Part shown: positions 1 to 8,500 of the stretch, in pieces
Layout of the letters: each line of letters opens with the position of its first letter
Numbering within the stretch: position 1 is the stretch's first letter
From: H2-BAC3 sp045863035
GTDB lineage: Bacteria > Bacteroidota > Ignavibacteria > Ignavibacteriales > Ignavibacteriaceae
Assembly (NCBI GenBank): GCA_045863035.1
Contig: BTUV01000059.1
Location: 1-18,620, forward strand
DNA length: 18,620 bases
Direction: 5' to 3'
Position numbers and translations under genes: made by a program
Notes under the pieces: generated by a model
Told to the model about the DNA's origin: nothing
The model's input: only the letters and a program-made list of their open reading frames with translations
Database searches by the model: none

Positions 1-36
1 ATTGAGTAAATTTGAGGCAGAACCGGGTATCAGTCA

Positions 37-45
37 TGTGGATAA
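37..45 (+). promoter_or_regulatory. DnaA box in the presumed dnaA leader
   Basis: Perfect match to the consensus box TGTGGATAA. It sits between the arms of a 6-bp inverted repeat (CCGGGT at 23-28, ACCCGG at 45-50). DnaA boxes upstream of dnaA commonly mediate autorepression and form part of oriC. Three more identical boxes in the same orientation lie at the far end of the window. Confidence 0.6.
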
Positions 46-70
46 CCCGGAAGCAAAGAACGTATTACGC

Positions 71-1450
71 ATGAACCCTGATTCAGGACAAGCGCAAAAA
101 TTGTGGAGTGAATGTCTCCATGTCATCAAAAAACGGGTAAACGAAAGAACCTATTCAACCTGGTTTCTTCCGGTTCGCCCGGTTTCCCTTAACGGAAAAG
201 TGCTGACCCTGGAATTCCCCAATCTCTTTTTTCACGAGTGGGTTGATACCCACTATGGCGAAGTTATCTCTGATACGGTCAGAGGGATAATAGGCGGTGA
301 GGCCAGAGTTGAGTATGCAGTTTCTGAAAATCAGCCGGTCTTTGAAGAAGAACTGCCACCGGTTGTTATAAAGAAACCCCAGATACCTCCTCCTGCCCCA
401 AAAAAGCAGCCGGAATTCACCACCAATCTGAACCCCAAATATCTGTTTGAGAATTTCATCAGAGGCGAACACAATCAGCTTGCCCGTGCAGCAGCTCAGG
501 CCATTAGTAACAATCCGGGTAAAACTTCCTTCAACCCCTTCTTTGTTTACGGAGGCGTAGGGCTGGGTAAAACCCACCTGATTCAGGCAATCGGAAATGC
601 TGTTCTGCAAAATGCTCCTGAAAAGCGTGTCATTTATGTTACCTCTGATAAATTTACTACAGACTTTGTGGATGCAATCCTTGGTGAAAAAACCAATGAG
701 TTTTCTAACTTTTACCGGACGATGGATATCCTTATTCTTGATGATATCCAGTTTCTGACCGGTAAGGAGAAAACCCAGGACTTGTTCTTTCACGTCTTTA
801 ATGCGCTTCATCAGATGAATAAACAGATTGTTCTTTCCAGTGACCGCGCGCCTAAAGATCTCAAAGGTATGGATGACCGTTTGATATCGCGTTTTAACTG
901 GGGACTGACTGCTGATATTCAGGCACCCGACCTTGAAACCCGAATTGCTATTCTGATGCGCAAAGCCGGGGAAATGCAGCTTGATATTTCCGCAGAGACT
1001 CTTGAACACATTGCCACTCACATCACTTCTAATATCCGCGAGCTTGAGGGGTGTCTGGTCAAGCTGCTTGCCAATGCGATGCTGAGCTCCAGCCCCATTA
1101 CGGCTGAACTGGTAAAAAGAACCGTTCGCGAGATTTCCACCACGAAGAAAACTAACCTGAGCATTGATCTTATTACCAGATATGTTTGTGAGTATCTGAA
1201 TATTGATGAGAAGAAAATACGAGACAAAACCAGAAAACAGGAAATTGTTAACGCGCGCCAGATAGCCATGTATCTTTCAAAAGAGCTTACCCGTTCAGAC
1301 CTGAAAACCATCGGACTTCATTTCGGAGGAAGAGATCATTCCACCGTAATTCACTCAATCAACACGGTGCGTGATGATATGACCAGGAATGTGATGCTTG
1401 CTGATGCTGTACAGTCAATCCGGCAAAAAATAGAAACGGCAGCATTCTAA
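71..1450 (+). CDS. dnaA: Chromosomal replication initiator protein DnaA
   Basis: Replication initiator ATPase that binds DnaA boxes and melts the origin. Numbering from the upstream TTG at base 2 (482 residues), domain I (LWSECLHVIKKRV) starts near 33, a Pro-rich linker lies at about 113-140, Walker A GGVGLGKT is at 184-191, Walker B ILILDD at 243-248, the arginine-finger region SRFNWG is near 296, and the domain IV DNA-binding signature GGRDHSTVIHS is at 442-452. The frame is open back to base 2. I prefer the ATG at 71, giving MNPDSGQAQKLW, because it begins just before domain I as in most DnaA proteins and because the preceding 70 bases contain a perfect DnaA box (37-45), which suits a leader better than coding sequence. 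No strong Shine-Dalgarno sequence marks either start. The next gene is not dnaN. Identity is certain; the start is uncertain. Confidence 0.96.
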   Translation: MNPDSGQAQKLWSECLHVIKKRVNERTYSTWFLPVRPVSLNGKVLTLEFPNLFFHEWVDTHYGEVISDTVRGIIGGEARVEYAVSENQPVFEEELPPVVIKKPQIPPPAPKKQPEFTTNLNPKYLFENFIRGEHNQLARAAAQAISNNPGKTSFNPFFVYGGVGLGKTHLIQAIGNAVLQNAPEKRVIYVTSDKFTTDFVDAILGEKTNEFSNFYRTMDILILDDIQFLTGKEKTQDLFFHVFNALHQMNKQIVLSSDRAPKDLKGMDDRLISRFNWGLTADIQAPDLETRIAILMRKAGEMQLDISAETLEHIATHITSNIRELEGCLVKLLANAMLSSSPITAELVKRTVREISTTKKTNLSIDLITRYVCEYLNIDEKKIRDKTRKQEIVNARQIAMYLSKELTRSDLKTIGLHFGGRDHSTVIHSINTVRDDMTRNVMLADAVQSIRQKIETAAF

Positions 1451-1617
1451 AACTTTCCGGTATTGCGTGCCGCGCTGCCCCATTCTGTTTTTTTACAAAT
1501 TGGCAGAAGAGTGCATTGTCTCACAGTTCTTATCACGGGGAGCGCGCCGGTGAATAATCTCAGTAAAATCAGTAAATTAACCTACCGTATTTATTAATTA
1601 TTGCACTTCCCGAAGAA

Positions 1618-3969
1618 ATGAAACACCTGCCAAGGTTACTTGCACTTATCCTGCTGACTGCACCGTTTATGAGTGCTCAGACGCTCAGCCCTGTTGAAAA
1701 ACTTTATGATGATACCCATGTTGCCCGGATTGATATCACTATCAATCCCGCTTTTCTTGAATATATGTACGCAAATCCTCTGAGTGACTCCCTGCATCTT
1801 GCTACATTCAGGTTTCAGAACAATCATATCAACGAAACGGTTGAATCAATCGGTTTCCGTCTGAGAGGAAACACTTCGCGCTGGTCAAAGAAAAAATCAT
1901 TTAAGGTATCGTTTAACGATTTTGTGGCAGGGCGCGAGTTTTATCAGGTTGACAAACTTAATCTTAACGGAGAACACAATGACCCCTCAATCATCCGAAG
2001 CAAGCTCAGTTTTGATATTATAAGAAAATCCGGATTAAAAGCCAGCAGAGCGAGCCACGCGGCAGTATATATTAACAATCAGTATTACGGACTTTATGTT
2101 TCGGTTCAACACGTTGATGATGAATTTCTGAAGCTGAATTTTCCGGATGACACCGGCAATTTGTGGAAGTGTCTTTATGGCGCGGATCTCCAATATCTGG
2201 GGAACAGCCAGCAGTTATATAAAGATGTAAATAATAACGGAATTCCTTCTTATGAACTGACAAGCAATGAAGAAACGGGAGACTATTCTCAGCTTGTCCG
2301 GCTAATATCAATTATCAACAATACGCCCGCGGCTGTCTGGCAGGATTCTCTTGAGAATTTTCTTGATGTAAGAGGAGTGCTCCAGTACCTTGCCATAAAT
2401 CTATTGGTAGGCGGATGGGATGACTATTGGTCGCTTATGAACAATTATTATCTTTATCACAATCCGTCAGAAGATAAATTCACGCTTATACCGTATGATT
2501 ACGATAATACATTTGGTGTTGACTGGTCGGGTAACAACTGGACGACTGTTAATCCGTACAATCGGCCTAAAGTGGTGGGCGGTCCGAGACCTCTGGCGGA
2601 AAAGCTGATAGCTAACGCGCAGTACAGGAATTTATATACGCATTTTCTTGAGCATTACCGTGAAAAAATTGTTATGATGCAGCTTTGGGATGCGCGTCTG
2701 GACTCTTTACGCGGCAGTATAACTTCGTATGCACTTGCTGATTCGTTCCGCACGCTTGATTACGGCTTTACCGGCAATGATTTTTTTAATTCCTACAATA
2801 CAACTCCTTATTCAAACCAGCATGTCAAATTTGGCCTCCGCCAGTTCGTAAATGCCCGTACCGGCACATTGCCCGCGCAACTGGTATATCTTTCAGCCCC
2901 GCCAATGGTATATGATATTAAATCCCGGCCTGAAAACCCGATGCCTTCTGATTCTGTATATATATACGCATCCGGATTCAGCGCTGCCGGTATTGCTGAG
3001 ATGGCGGTTCATTTCCTCAGAGCCGGAGCTTCGGCGGCCGAGGTTTATCCGATGCAGTTCCGCCCGGTGAGTGGTTCATATACGGCAGAAGACGCAGACC
3101 GTTACGAAGCAGTGATTCCGCCGCTTGGGGCAAACGGAAGCGGAACATATAAGATATATATACGTGACGCAAACGGATTCAGCAATATGTATCCGCGGGT
3201 GAAACCTGTAATGATTTCCTCAGGAGAGGTAACCGGTACCGGTGTGGTTATCAATGAGATTATGGCTGACAATGCCGGCAGTGTTCCTGACCCGATGGGT
3301 GAGGAAGATGACTGGCTTGAATTATATAACCCGACAGCAAGTCCGGTCCTTCTTACCGGTAAATATATGACTGACAACCCGACAAATTTGACTAAATGGA
3401 AAATTGAATATGATTCACTCTATATACAACCCGGTGAATACCTGCTGGTCTGGTGTGATGAAGACCTCGGGCAGCCGGGTATTCACGCGGATTTTAAACT
3501 GAGCAAGTCAGGTGAGTATCTGGCGCTTGTAGATGCAGATGGTCAGACCATTATAGATTCAGTCAGCTTCGGCGCGCAACGCACAGATACCACTGTTTCG
3601 CGCATTCCTGACGCGGGCAGTATCTGGGCTTTTACGTCACCAACCCCCGCCGCGCCTAACGGTCCTTCTTCAGCAGATGAATATATACCGGTTCCTGATT
3701 CGTATTCCCTGACTGCATACCCAAATCCCTTTAATCCGGAGACTGTCATAAGTTTTTCTGCTCCCGCCGGCGGAAATACCCGTTTGGTGATTTATGACAT
3801 TATGGGGAGGGCGATAAAGATGTTTACTGAAGAACAGACTGCGACCGGCTTGGTTCGCTGGGAGGGGAAAGATGACCGCGGTTCGGCAGTTTCATCAGGT
3901 GTATATATTGCATTGCTTTATCAGAATGGCACAGGTTCACGCCCTCTCAAACTGATGCTGATTAAATAA
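1618..3969 (+). CDS. Secreted CotH kinase-like protein with lamin-tail domain and T9SS sorting domain
   Basis: 783 residues. A signal peptide (about 1-20, ending MSAQ) is followed by a CotH-type domain (about 25-400). This shows GFRLRGNTS near 79-87 with a Lys cluster at 93-97, LNGEHNDPSIIRSK near 116-129, and the metal-binding-like PYDYDNTFG motif with D294 and D296. CotH proteins are atypical protein kinases, first known from Bacillus spore coats; kinase activity here is inferred. A lamin-tail (LTD) domain begins at about 542 (VVINEIMAD, then DDWLELYNP). The C-terminus (about 694-783) is a FlgD-like/T9SS sorting domain starting at YPNPFNPET (701) and ending KLMLIK. It is therefore probably exported to the periplasm and passed through the type IX system to the surface. 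The start codon has no clear Shine-Dalgarno sequence. A small ACP-like gene follows 12 bp downstream and may be co-transcribed. Confidence 0.88.
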   Translation: MKHLPRLLALILLTAPFMSAQTLSPVEKLYDDTHVARIDITINPAFLEYMYANPLSDSLHLATFRFQNNHINETVESIGFRLRGNTSRWSKKKSFKVSFNDFVAGREFYQVDKLNLNGEHNDPSIIRSKLSFDIIRKSGLKASRASHAAVYINNQYYGLYVSVQHVDDEFLKLNFPDDTGNLWKCLYGADLQYLGNSQQLYKDVNNNGIPSYELTSNEETGDYSQLVRLISIINNTPAAVWQDSLENFLDVRGVLQYLAINLLVGGWDDYWSLMNNYYLYHNPSEDKFTLIPYDYDNTFGVDWSGNNWTTVNPYNRPKVVGGPRPLAEKLIANAQYRNLYTHFLEHYREKIVMMQLWDARLDSLRGSITSYALADSFRTLDYGFTGNDFFNSYNTTPYSNQHVKFGLRQFVNARTGTLPAQLVYLSAPPMVYDIKSRPENPMPSDSVYIYASGFSAAGIAEMAVHFLRAGASAAEVYPMQFRPVSGSYTAEDADRYEAVIPPLGANGSGTYKIYIRDANGFSNMYPRVKPVMISSGEVTGTGVVINEIMADNAGSVPDPMGEEDDWLELYNPTASPVLLTGKYMTDNPTNLTKWKIEYDSLYIQPGEYLLVWCDEDLGQPGIHADFKLSKSGEYLALVDADGQTIIDSVSFGAQRTDTTVSRIPDAGSIWAFTSPTPAAPNGPSSADEYIPVPDSYSLTAYPNPFNPETVISFSAPAGGNTRLVIYDIMGRAIKMFTEEQTATGLVRWEGKDDRGSAVSSGVYIALLYQNGTGSRPLKLMLIK

Positions 3970-3981
3970 AAAGGAATTCTT

Positions 3982-4350
3982 ATGGCGGGTGTTAATAAAA
4001 TGCTGTTTTCCATTCTGTATTTCATCAGGCAGGAAACAGGATCTGACTTTGTGGTTAATCCTGATATACCAATACGGGATATACTGCACGAAGAAGCGTT
4101 TGATGAGCTTGACCTTATCATCGCGCTGATTCACTTTGAGATGGTTCACGCGGTTGAGCTGCCGGATGTGCTCATCGCGCGGAAAGAATTAACATTGCGG
4201 GAGTTCGCGGCCTGTGTGGCAGAGCTTGAAAGTATTGATGATAATGATATACCCATGTTTTACGCGCATAAAACATCGCTCATCAGCTATCTGATAACTA
4301 CAGTGAAAAATTCGCAGTGGCACGGTTCAAACGGCGAAATACCGAATTAA
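3982..4350 (+). CDS. Acyl-carrier-protein-like small protein lacking the phosphopantetheine serine
   Basis: 122 residues, cytosolic, with no signal peptide. The central part aligns without gaps to E. coli AcpP from the DSL motif to the conserved Pro: AcpP [21 protein letters not shown] matches DELDLIIALIHFEMVHAVELP here (both 21 residues, starting at D41). The position of the 4'-phosphopantetheine Ser is Glu42, so the protein should not carry the prosthetic group. The C-terminal 35 residues extend beyond a normal ACP. The start is well supported: AAGGA lies 6 bases before the ATG. The gene begins 12 bp after the CotH-like gene, so the pair is probably an operon. It may be a structural or regulatory ACP homologue; the alignment comes from memory of AcpP and the function is unknown. 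Confidence 0.6.
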   Translation: MAGVNKMLFSILYFIRQETGSDFVVNPDIPIRDILHEEAFDELDLIIALIHFEMVHAVELPDVLIARKELTLREFAACVAELESIDDNDIPMFYAHKTSLISYLITTVKNSQWHGSNGEIPN

Positions 4351-4379
4351 ACCCCATTTTTATCGTGTATATACGACTC

Positions 4380-4550
4380 ATTGGCAGGAACGATGCATTG
4401 GCAGGAACGATGCATTGGTAGGGACGATGTATTGGTAGGGACGGTACATTGGTAGGGACGGTACATTGGTAGGGACGGTACATTGGTAGAGACGGTACAT
4501 TGGCAGGGATGATGCATTGGCAGAGACGATGCATTGAGTAGAGACGATGC
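4380..4550. repeat. 17-bp tandem repeat array, about 10 units
   Basis: About ten head-to-tail copies with an exact 17-bp period and two main variants: ATTGGCAGGAACGATGC at both ends of the array and ATTGGTAGGGACGGTAC in the middle. The last copy gains one base and runs into the 28-bp palindrome at 4538-4565. The array fills the space between the ACP-like gene and the convergent gpmA. ORFs here on the minus strand encode low-complexity Cys/Pro/Ser repeats and are artefacts of the array. Confidence 0.92.
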
Positions 4551-4565
4551 ATGCATCGTCTCTAC
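4538..4565. repeat. Perfect 28-bp palindrome (GTAGAGAC-arm family)
   Basis: Reads the same on both strands. The 8-bp outer arms GTAGAGAC and GTCTCTAC flank the 12-bp self-complementary core GATGCATGCATC. The same arms with a different core recur three times at 10453-10698, and one half (TGCATCGTCTCTAC) recurs at 13709-13722. It lies 20 bp past the gpmA stop codon. There is no T-run on either side, so it is not a standard intrinsic terminator. Confidence 0.9.
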
Positions 4566-4585
4566 AAAATATATATATATAATGT

Positions 4586-5230
4586 TTACCCTTTCAGGTA
4601 ATATCTGTTTTTTATTGCACCGTTTTCAAATTCATACACCAGCGGATTTCCGGTTGGTATATTCAGTTCGAGAACCTGTTCGCGGGTGAGCCCGTCAAGA
4701 AACATTACTAATGAACGCAGACTGTTGCCGTGTGCAGTGACCCACACATTTTTCCCTGTTTTTACCAGAGGTTCAATTTTTTCCTGATAATAGGGGATGG
4801 TTCTTGCGGCAGTATCTTTCAGACTCTCGGTAAAACCCTCCGGGTTCAATTCAGTTTTATCTGAAGGGGGCGGGACATCATAACTTCTCCTCCAGATATG
4901 CACCTGCTCCTCACCGTATTTGTCAGCAGTTTCTTTTTTATTGAGACCCTGCAGTGCTCCGTAATGACGTTCATTGAGTGCCATGTGGCGCTCTGTCGGC
5001 AGCGGGGCATAGCCGGCGGTTACTGAGGCCATTTCAGCGGTTCTTATTGCGCGTTTCAGGACCGAGGTAAACAGATAATCAAAATGTATGTTTTTTCCCT
5101 TCAAAAGATTGCCGGCCTCATTGGCCTCTTTTTCTCCTTTGGCTGAGAGATCAACGTCAACCCAGCCGGTAAAGCGGTTTTCCAGGTTCCATTGAGATTC
5201 ACCGTGACGTAATAAAACCAGATAATTCAT
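4586..5230 (-). CDS. gpmA: 2,3-bisphosphoglycerate-dependent phosphoglycerate mutase
   Basis: Interconverts 3-phosphoglycerate and 2-phosphoglycerate in glycolysis and gluconeogenesis; cytosolic. The 214 residues show the histidine phosphatase signature LLRHGES with catalytic H9 (R8 adjacent), NRFTGWVDVDLSAKG, the acid/base segment NERHYGALQG (E87, R88, H89, Y90), RRSYDVPPP (R114, R115) and HGNSLR with H167. It is shorter than E. coli GpmA (about 250) and fits the shorter bacterial subtype with reduced internal and C-terminal segments. A GGAG Shine-Dalgarno sequence lies about 6 bases before the ATG. It is transcribed divergently from the large surface protein gene and converges on the tandem repeat array. 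Confidence 0.95.
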   Translation of the reverse strand: MNYLVLLRHGESQWNLENRFTGWVDVDLSAKGEKEANEAGNLLKGKNIHFDYLFTSVLKRAIRTAEMASVTAGYAPLPTERHMALNERHYGALQGLNKKETADKYGEEQVHIWRRSYDVPPPSDKTELNPEGFTESLKDTAARTIPYYQEKIEPLVKTGKNVWVTAHGNSLRSLVMFLDGLTREQVLELNIPTGNPLVYEFENGAIKNRYYLKG

Positions 5231-5449
5231 TCATAGCTCCAAATTTATTGAAAGACAGTAGTAAAACTACGAAAACAGGGGGGCTTATCATACAGAGTCC
5301 TCAGAAAATTGCATCTGTGAATAAACTCACACCTAAAATATTAATTTAAAAATTGTAAAACATTTTAAAGTATTTTTATAAAGGATTTACCAGAACTTTA
5401 TCATTTCATTTGTGGGTTTAAAAAAGTAATGAATAAATCCTGGCATTTC

Positions 5450-5494
5450 TGTATCAAATCTGTCACGCATCGCTAATTTTCTCAATTTGATACA
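5450..5494. promoter_or_regulatory. Probable enhancer/activator site: 10-bp inverted repeat TGTATCAAAT / ATTTGATACA
   Basis: TGTATCAAAT at 5450-5459 is the exact reverse complement of ATTTGATACA at 5485-5494, with centres 35 bp apart. The pair ends about 50 bp upstream of the -24 element of the sigma-54 promoter at 5545-5561. Paired dyads at this distance are typical binding sites for sigma-54 enhancer-binding activators. The inverted repeat is seen; the role is inferred from position. Confidence 0.55.
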
Positions 5495-5544
5495 CACTTG
5501 AACATTTACTCGCCATTATTCAGGCATTTTTGCGCAGGTTTTTA

Positions 5545-5561
5545 TTGGCACGATTTATGCC
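5545..5561 (+). promoter_or_regulatory. Sigma-54 (RpoN) -24/-12 promoter
   Basis: TTGGCACGATTTATGCC matches the consensus TTGGCACG-N4-TTGC almost exactly. GG is at 5547-5548 and GC at 5559-5560, with the obligatory 10 bases between them. Transcription would start near 5571, giving a leader of about 20 bases that contains the GAGGTG Shine-Dalgarno sequence before the ATG at 5591. The rest of the 5231-5590 intergenic region is AT-rich, with no other clear element apart from the inverted repeat at 5450-5494. Confidence 0.75.
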
Positions 5562-5590
5562 ATTTAGTCGTATTATCAAAGAGGTGTTCC

Positions 5591-8500
5591 ATGAAAAAAT
5601 TATCGACATTGTTCCTATTACTGTTCTCAGTTGCAGTATTCGGTTCTACCGATTCTTCCAGCTCGAACAAAAACCAGCATCCAGCGTCATATTTCGCCGG
5701 TGCAGGAATTGAAGGCACCAGCAGCGTACGGGTGCTTAGCAAGGGAAGCGGAAGAAACTCTTCTTTTACTAATCCTTATACAAATAACGGAATGACGGTT
5801 TATGCCGGTGCATTCAATGCTACTTTAGATGGTAACCCGGTACTGCTCTTCTGTATTGACCTGAGAAAAACACTTGCGTTTTATTCAGTTAGTCAGCCGC
5901 ATACTTATACCGATGATGGTATAACCACATCGCAAATCACCTATATCCTCAATAATTATTATCCGTACGTAAGCCATCCTTACCCGGGTTCATTGAGCGA
6001 TATTAACCGCGAAGCGGCAGCGGTGCAGTTTGCTGTATGGTTTTTTAGCGATGGGGTTAATGCTAATACCGTTACCGATGCTGATACAAAAAACCGGGCT
6101 CTTGCAATTATTGCTGACGCTCAGGCAAACGCGGGAAGTGTTATACCGGTTACCAGTTTGTTTATCTCGCCTGTTACACAGAATGTGATTGCGGGTCAGC
6201 CGGCTACTTTTACCGTTGCTGCTTATGATGCAGCCGGACTGCCACTTGCCGGAAGAACCATACAACTTGCAACAACATCAGGCACACTGAGCTCTGTTTC
6301 GGTTGTTACCGGTGCAAACGGCATCTCACCCGTAGTTTCTCTCTCGCAGGGAGCCGGCAATGCAGCCACCATATCTGCAACTGCCAATGTTATTATTCCT
6401 CAGGGTACCCGCTATGTTCATACGGTAAGTCCGAACGACTATCAGAAATTAGTGCTCGCTACTCCGGGTGCTGCTGAGAGAACAGCCGCCTCAGAAATCA
6501 CCTGGTATAATGCTCAGCCGGGTGTCTGCGATCTTAATGGTTATCAGACTTTTACACAGGGCGGCTGGGGAAGCCCTAATAACAGCGGTCCGGGAACAAT
6601 CCGCCAGGCGTTCTTCAGTTCTGTTTTTCCGTCCGGATTCTCAATCGGCGGCGGAACAAATAAAGCGACTTTTACCTCAGCGACTGCAGTAAGAGATTTT
6701 CTGCCGGGAGGCAACGGAACTCCGGGGCAGTTAACCGGTACAACGGTTAATCCGCAGACGAACGATCCTTTAATTTCAAGTGCCGGAGTACTTGCTGCTC
6801 AGGTTATTGCAGCAACCCTGAACGTTTATTTCAGTGAAGCCGGATATCTTGGCACTAACGCGACACCTCTTGGCAATTTAGTATTTACAGGCGGACCGTT
6901 TGCGGGCATGAGTATATATAACTTTCTTACTCTGGCAAATCAGGCGCTTAGCGGAGTAAGTACCGGTTTTACTTACTCACAGATCAATGATGCGGCGACT
7001 TCTATAAATGAGAATTTTAACAGCGGTTCAGGTCATCAGGGTAATTTTACCTGCGCACCGACTGTTCTTCCCGCAAGTCTTGGCGATAAAGTCTGGTTTG
7101 ATACCGATAAAGATGGTATCCAGGATCCGGGCGAAAACGGCGTTGCAGGCGTAACCGTACGCTTGTTTGACTGTTCGAATAATCAGATCGCCGTAACTTC
7201 AACCAATAGTTCAGGTAATTATTTATTCAGTAATCTGACACCGGGCAGCTATTATGTTCAGTTTGAACTTCCCTCCGGTCATGTATATACACTGAAAGAT
7301 CAGGGCGCGGACAATAACGTTGATTCTGATGCTGACCCACTGACCGGAAAAACCGTATGTACTGATCTTGTCAGCGGTGAAAATGATTTAAGCTGGGATG
7401 CAGGTATTCATCTTACACCGGCGGCATGCATCACTTCATGGAATGGAACACTCGGTACAAATAGCACACTTTGCGAACACAATCCTGTCAGTGTTGGTGT
7501 TAACGGAAGCGTAACTATTACTCCGGGTAATGGTATCGGAAAACTCCGCACCTCGTGGGAGATTATTGCTCCTGCTGATTTAGTTACCAGTCCGGTTTAT
7601 GCGACAACTAACCTGACCGGCAACCTTAATTTTGTTATTAATGCAAACTGGCCTGGCGTCCGTTCTTCGGACACAGAAGTCAGAGTAAGATTTTCGGCAG
7701 TGGTTCTTGACTGTGATGATCACGTACTTGGCTCACCGGTCACTCGTGATATATACTGGACTCCTGCTGTATGTCCTCCTCCTCCTCCGGCAAGCGCGGA
7801 TATACAGGTTGTCAAAACATCCAATATATCAAGTGTTGTTAACGGAGAAAACATCATTTTTACCGTAACAGTAACTAATCTTGGCAGCAGCAATGCAACC
7901 AACGTTGTTGTTGAAGATTTGCTCCCGGTTGGAATGGACTACGTAAGTCATACTGCAACTTCAGGAACCTATAGCGAAGTAAGTGGTCTCTGGACCATTG
8001 CATCACTGACCAATGGCGGCTCTGCTTCACTGACATTAACTGCAAAAGCTGATCTGCTTGCTAACGGTGGTCTTATTAACCTCGGACCAGCCGCTGACTT
8101 TAATCTGTTTGTGCTTAATGACCTTAATCAGCCATCATCTGATACTGAGGGTAAAGTTGCCGTAGGTCGTAATGCATCACTGGCAGGTTACAGTGTTGGT
8201 GATAAACTTCCGATGGCTCCGTTTGGCGCTCAGGATGTACTGGTTGTGGGCGGTAACCTTACTTACACATCAGGTGCAGTATATAACGGAAACGTCGTGT
8301 ATGGTGTTTCTTCAAATCTTCCTATATATCCGGTCAGCACAACCGGCGGAACTGTATATCAGGGTAACCCGATTGATTTCGCGGCAGCCGGCGCTCACCT
8401 TAATACACTCAGCGCGCAGCTTGCATTTTATCCTCCGAACGGATCAGTTACGCTGCAGTTCGGCGGAATGTTCCTGGAAGGCAGTGACCCGCAGCTTAAC

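Noticed and set aside
155..1021. Long minus-strand open frame (288 codons) inside dnaA.
   Set aside because: It lies fully antisense to a certain gene and its translation resembles no protein family.
4381..4532. Outer units of the 17-bp array match GG-N10-GC and look like sigma-54 -24/-12 sites (TTGGCAGGAACGATGCA).
   Set aside because: The middle units lose the GC, no gene starts downstream on the plus strand, and the match follows from one repeated sequence. Probably coincidence.
4298..4556. Two minus-strand open frames encoding repeated Cys/Pro/Ser/Met peptides.
   Set aside because: They are translations of the 17-bp tandem array.
4538..4565. 28-bp palindrome as a bidirectional terminator for gpmA and the ACP-like gene.
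   Set aside because: No T-run on either side, and related palindromes occur in settings without a nearby gene end.
5498..5590. Upstream in-frame start of the giant surface protein.
   Set aside because: It would precede the predicted transcript start of the sigma-54 promoter and mask the signal peptide.
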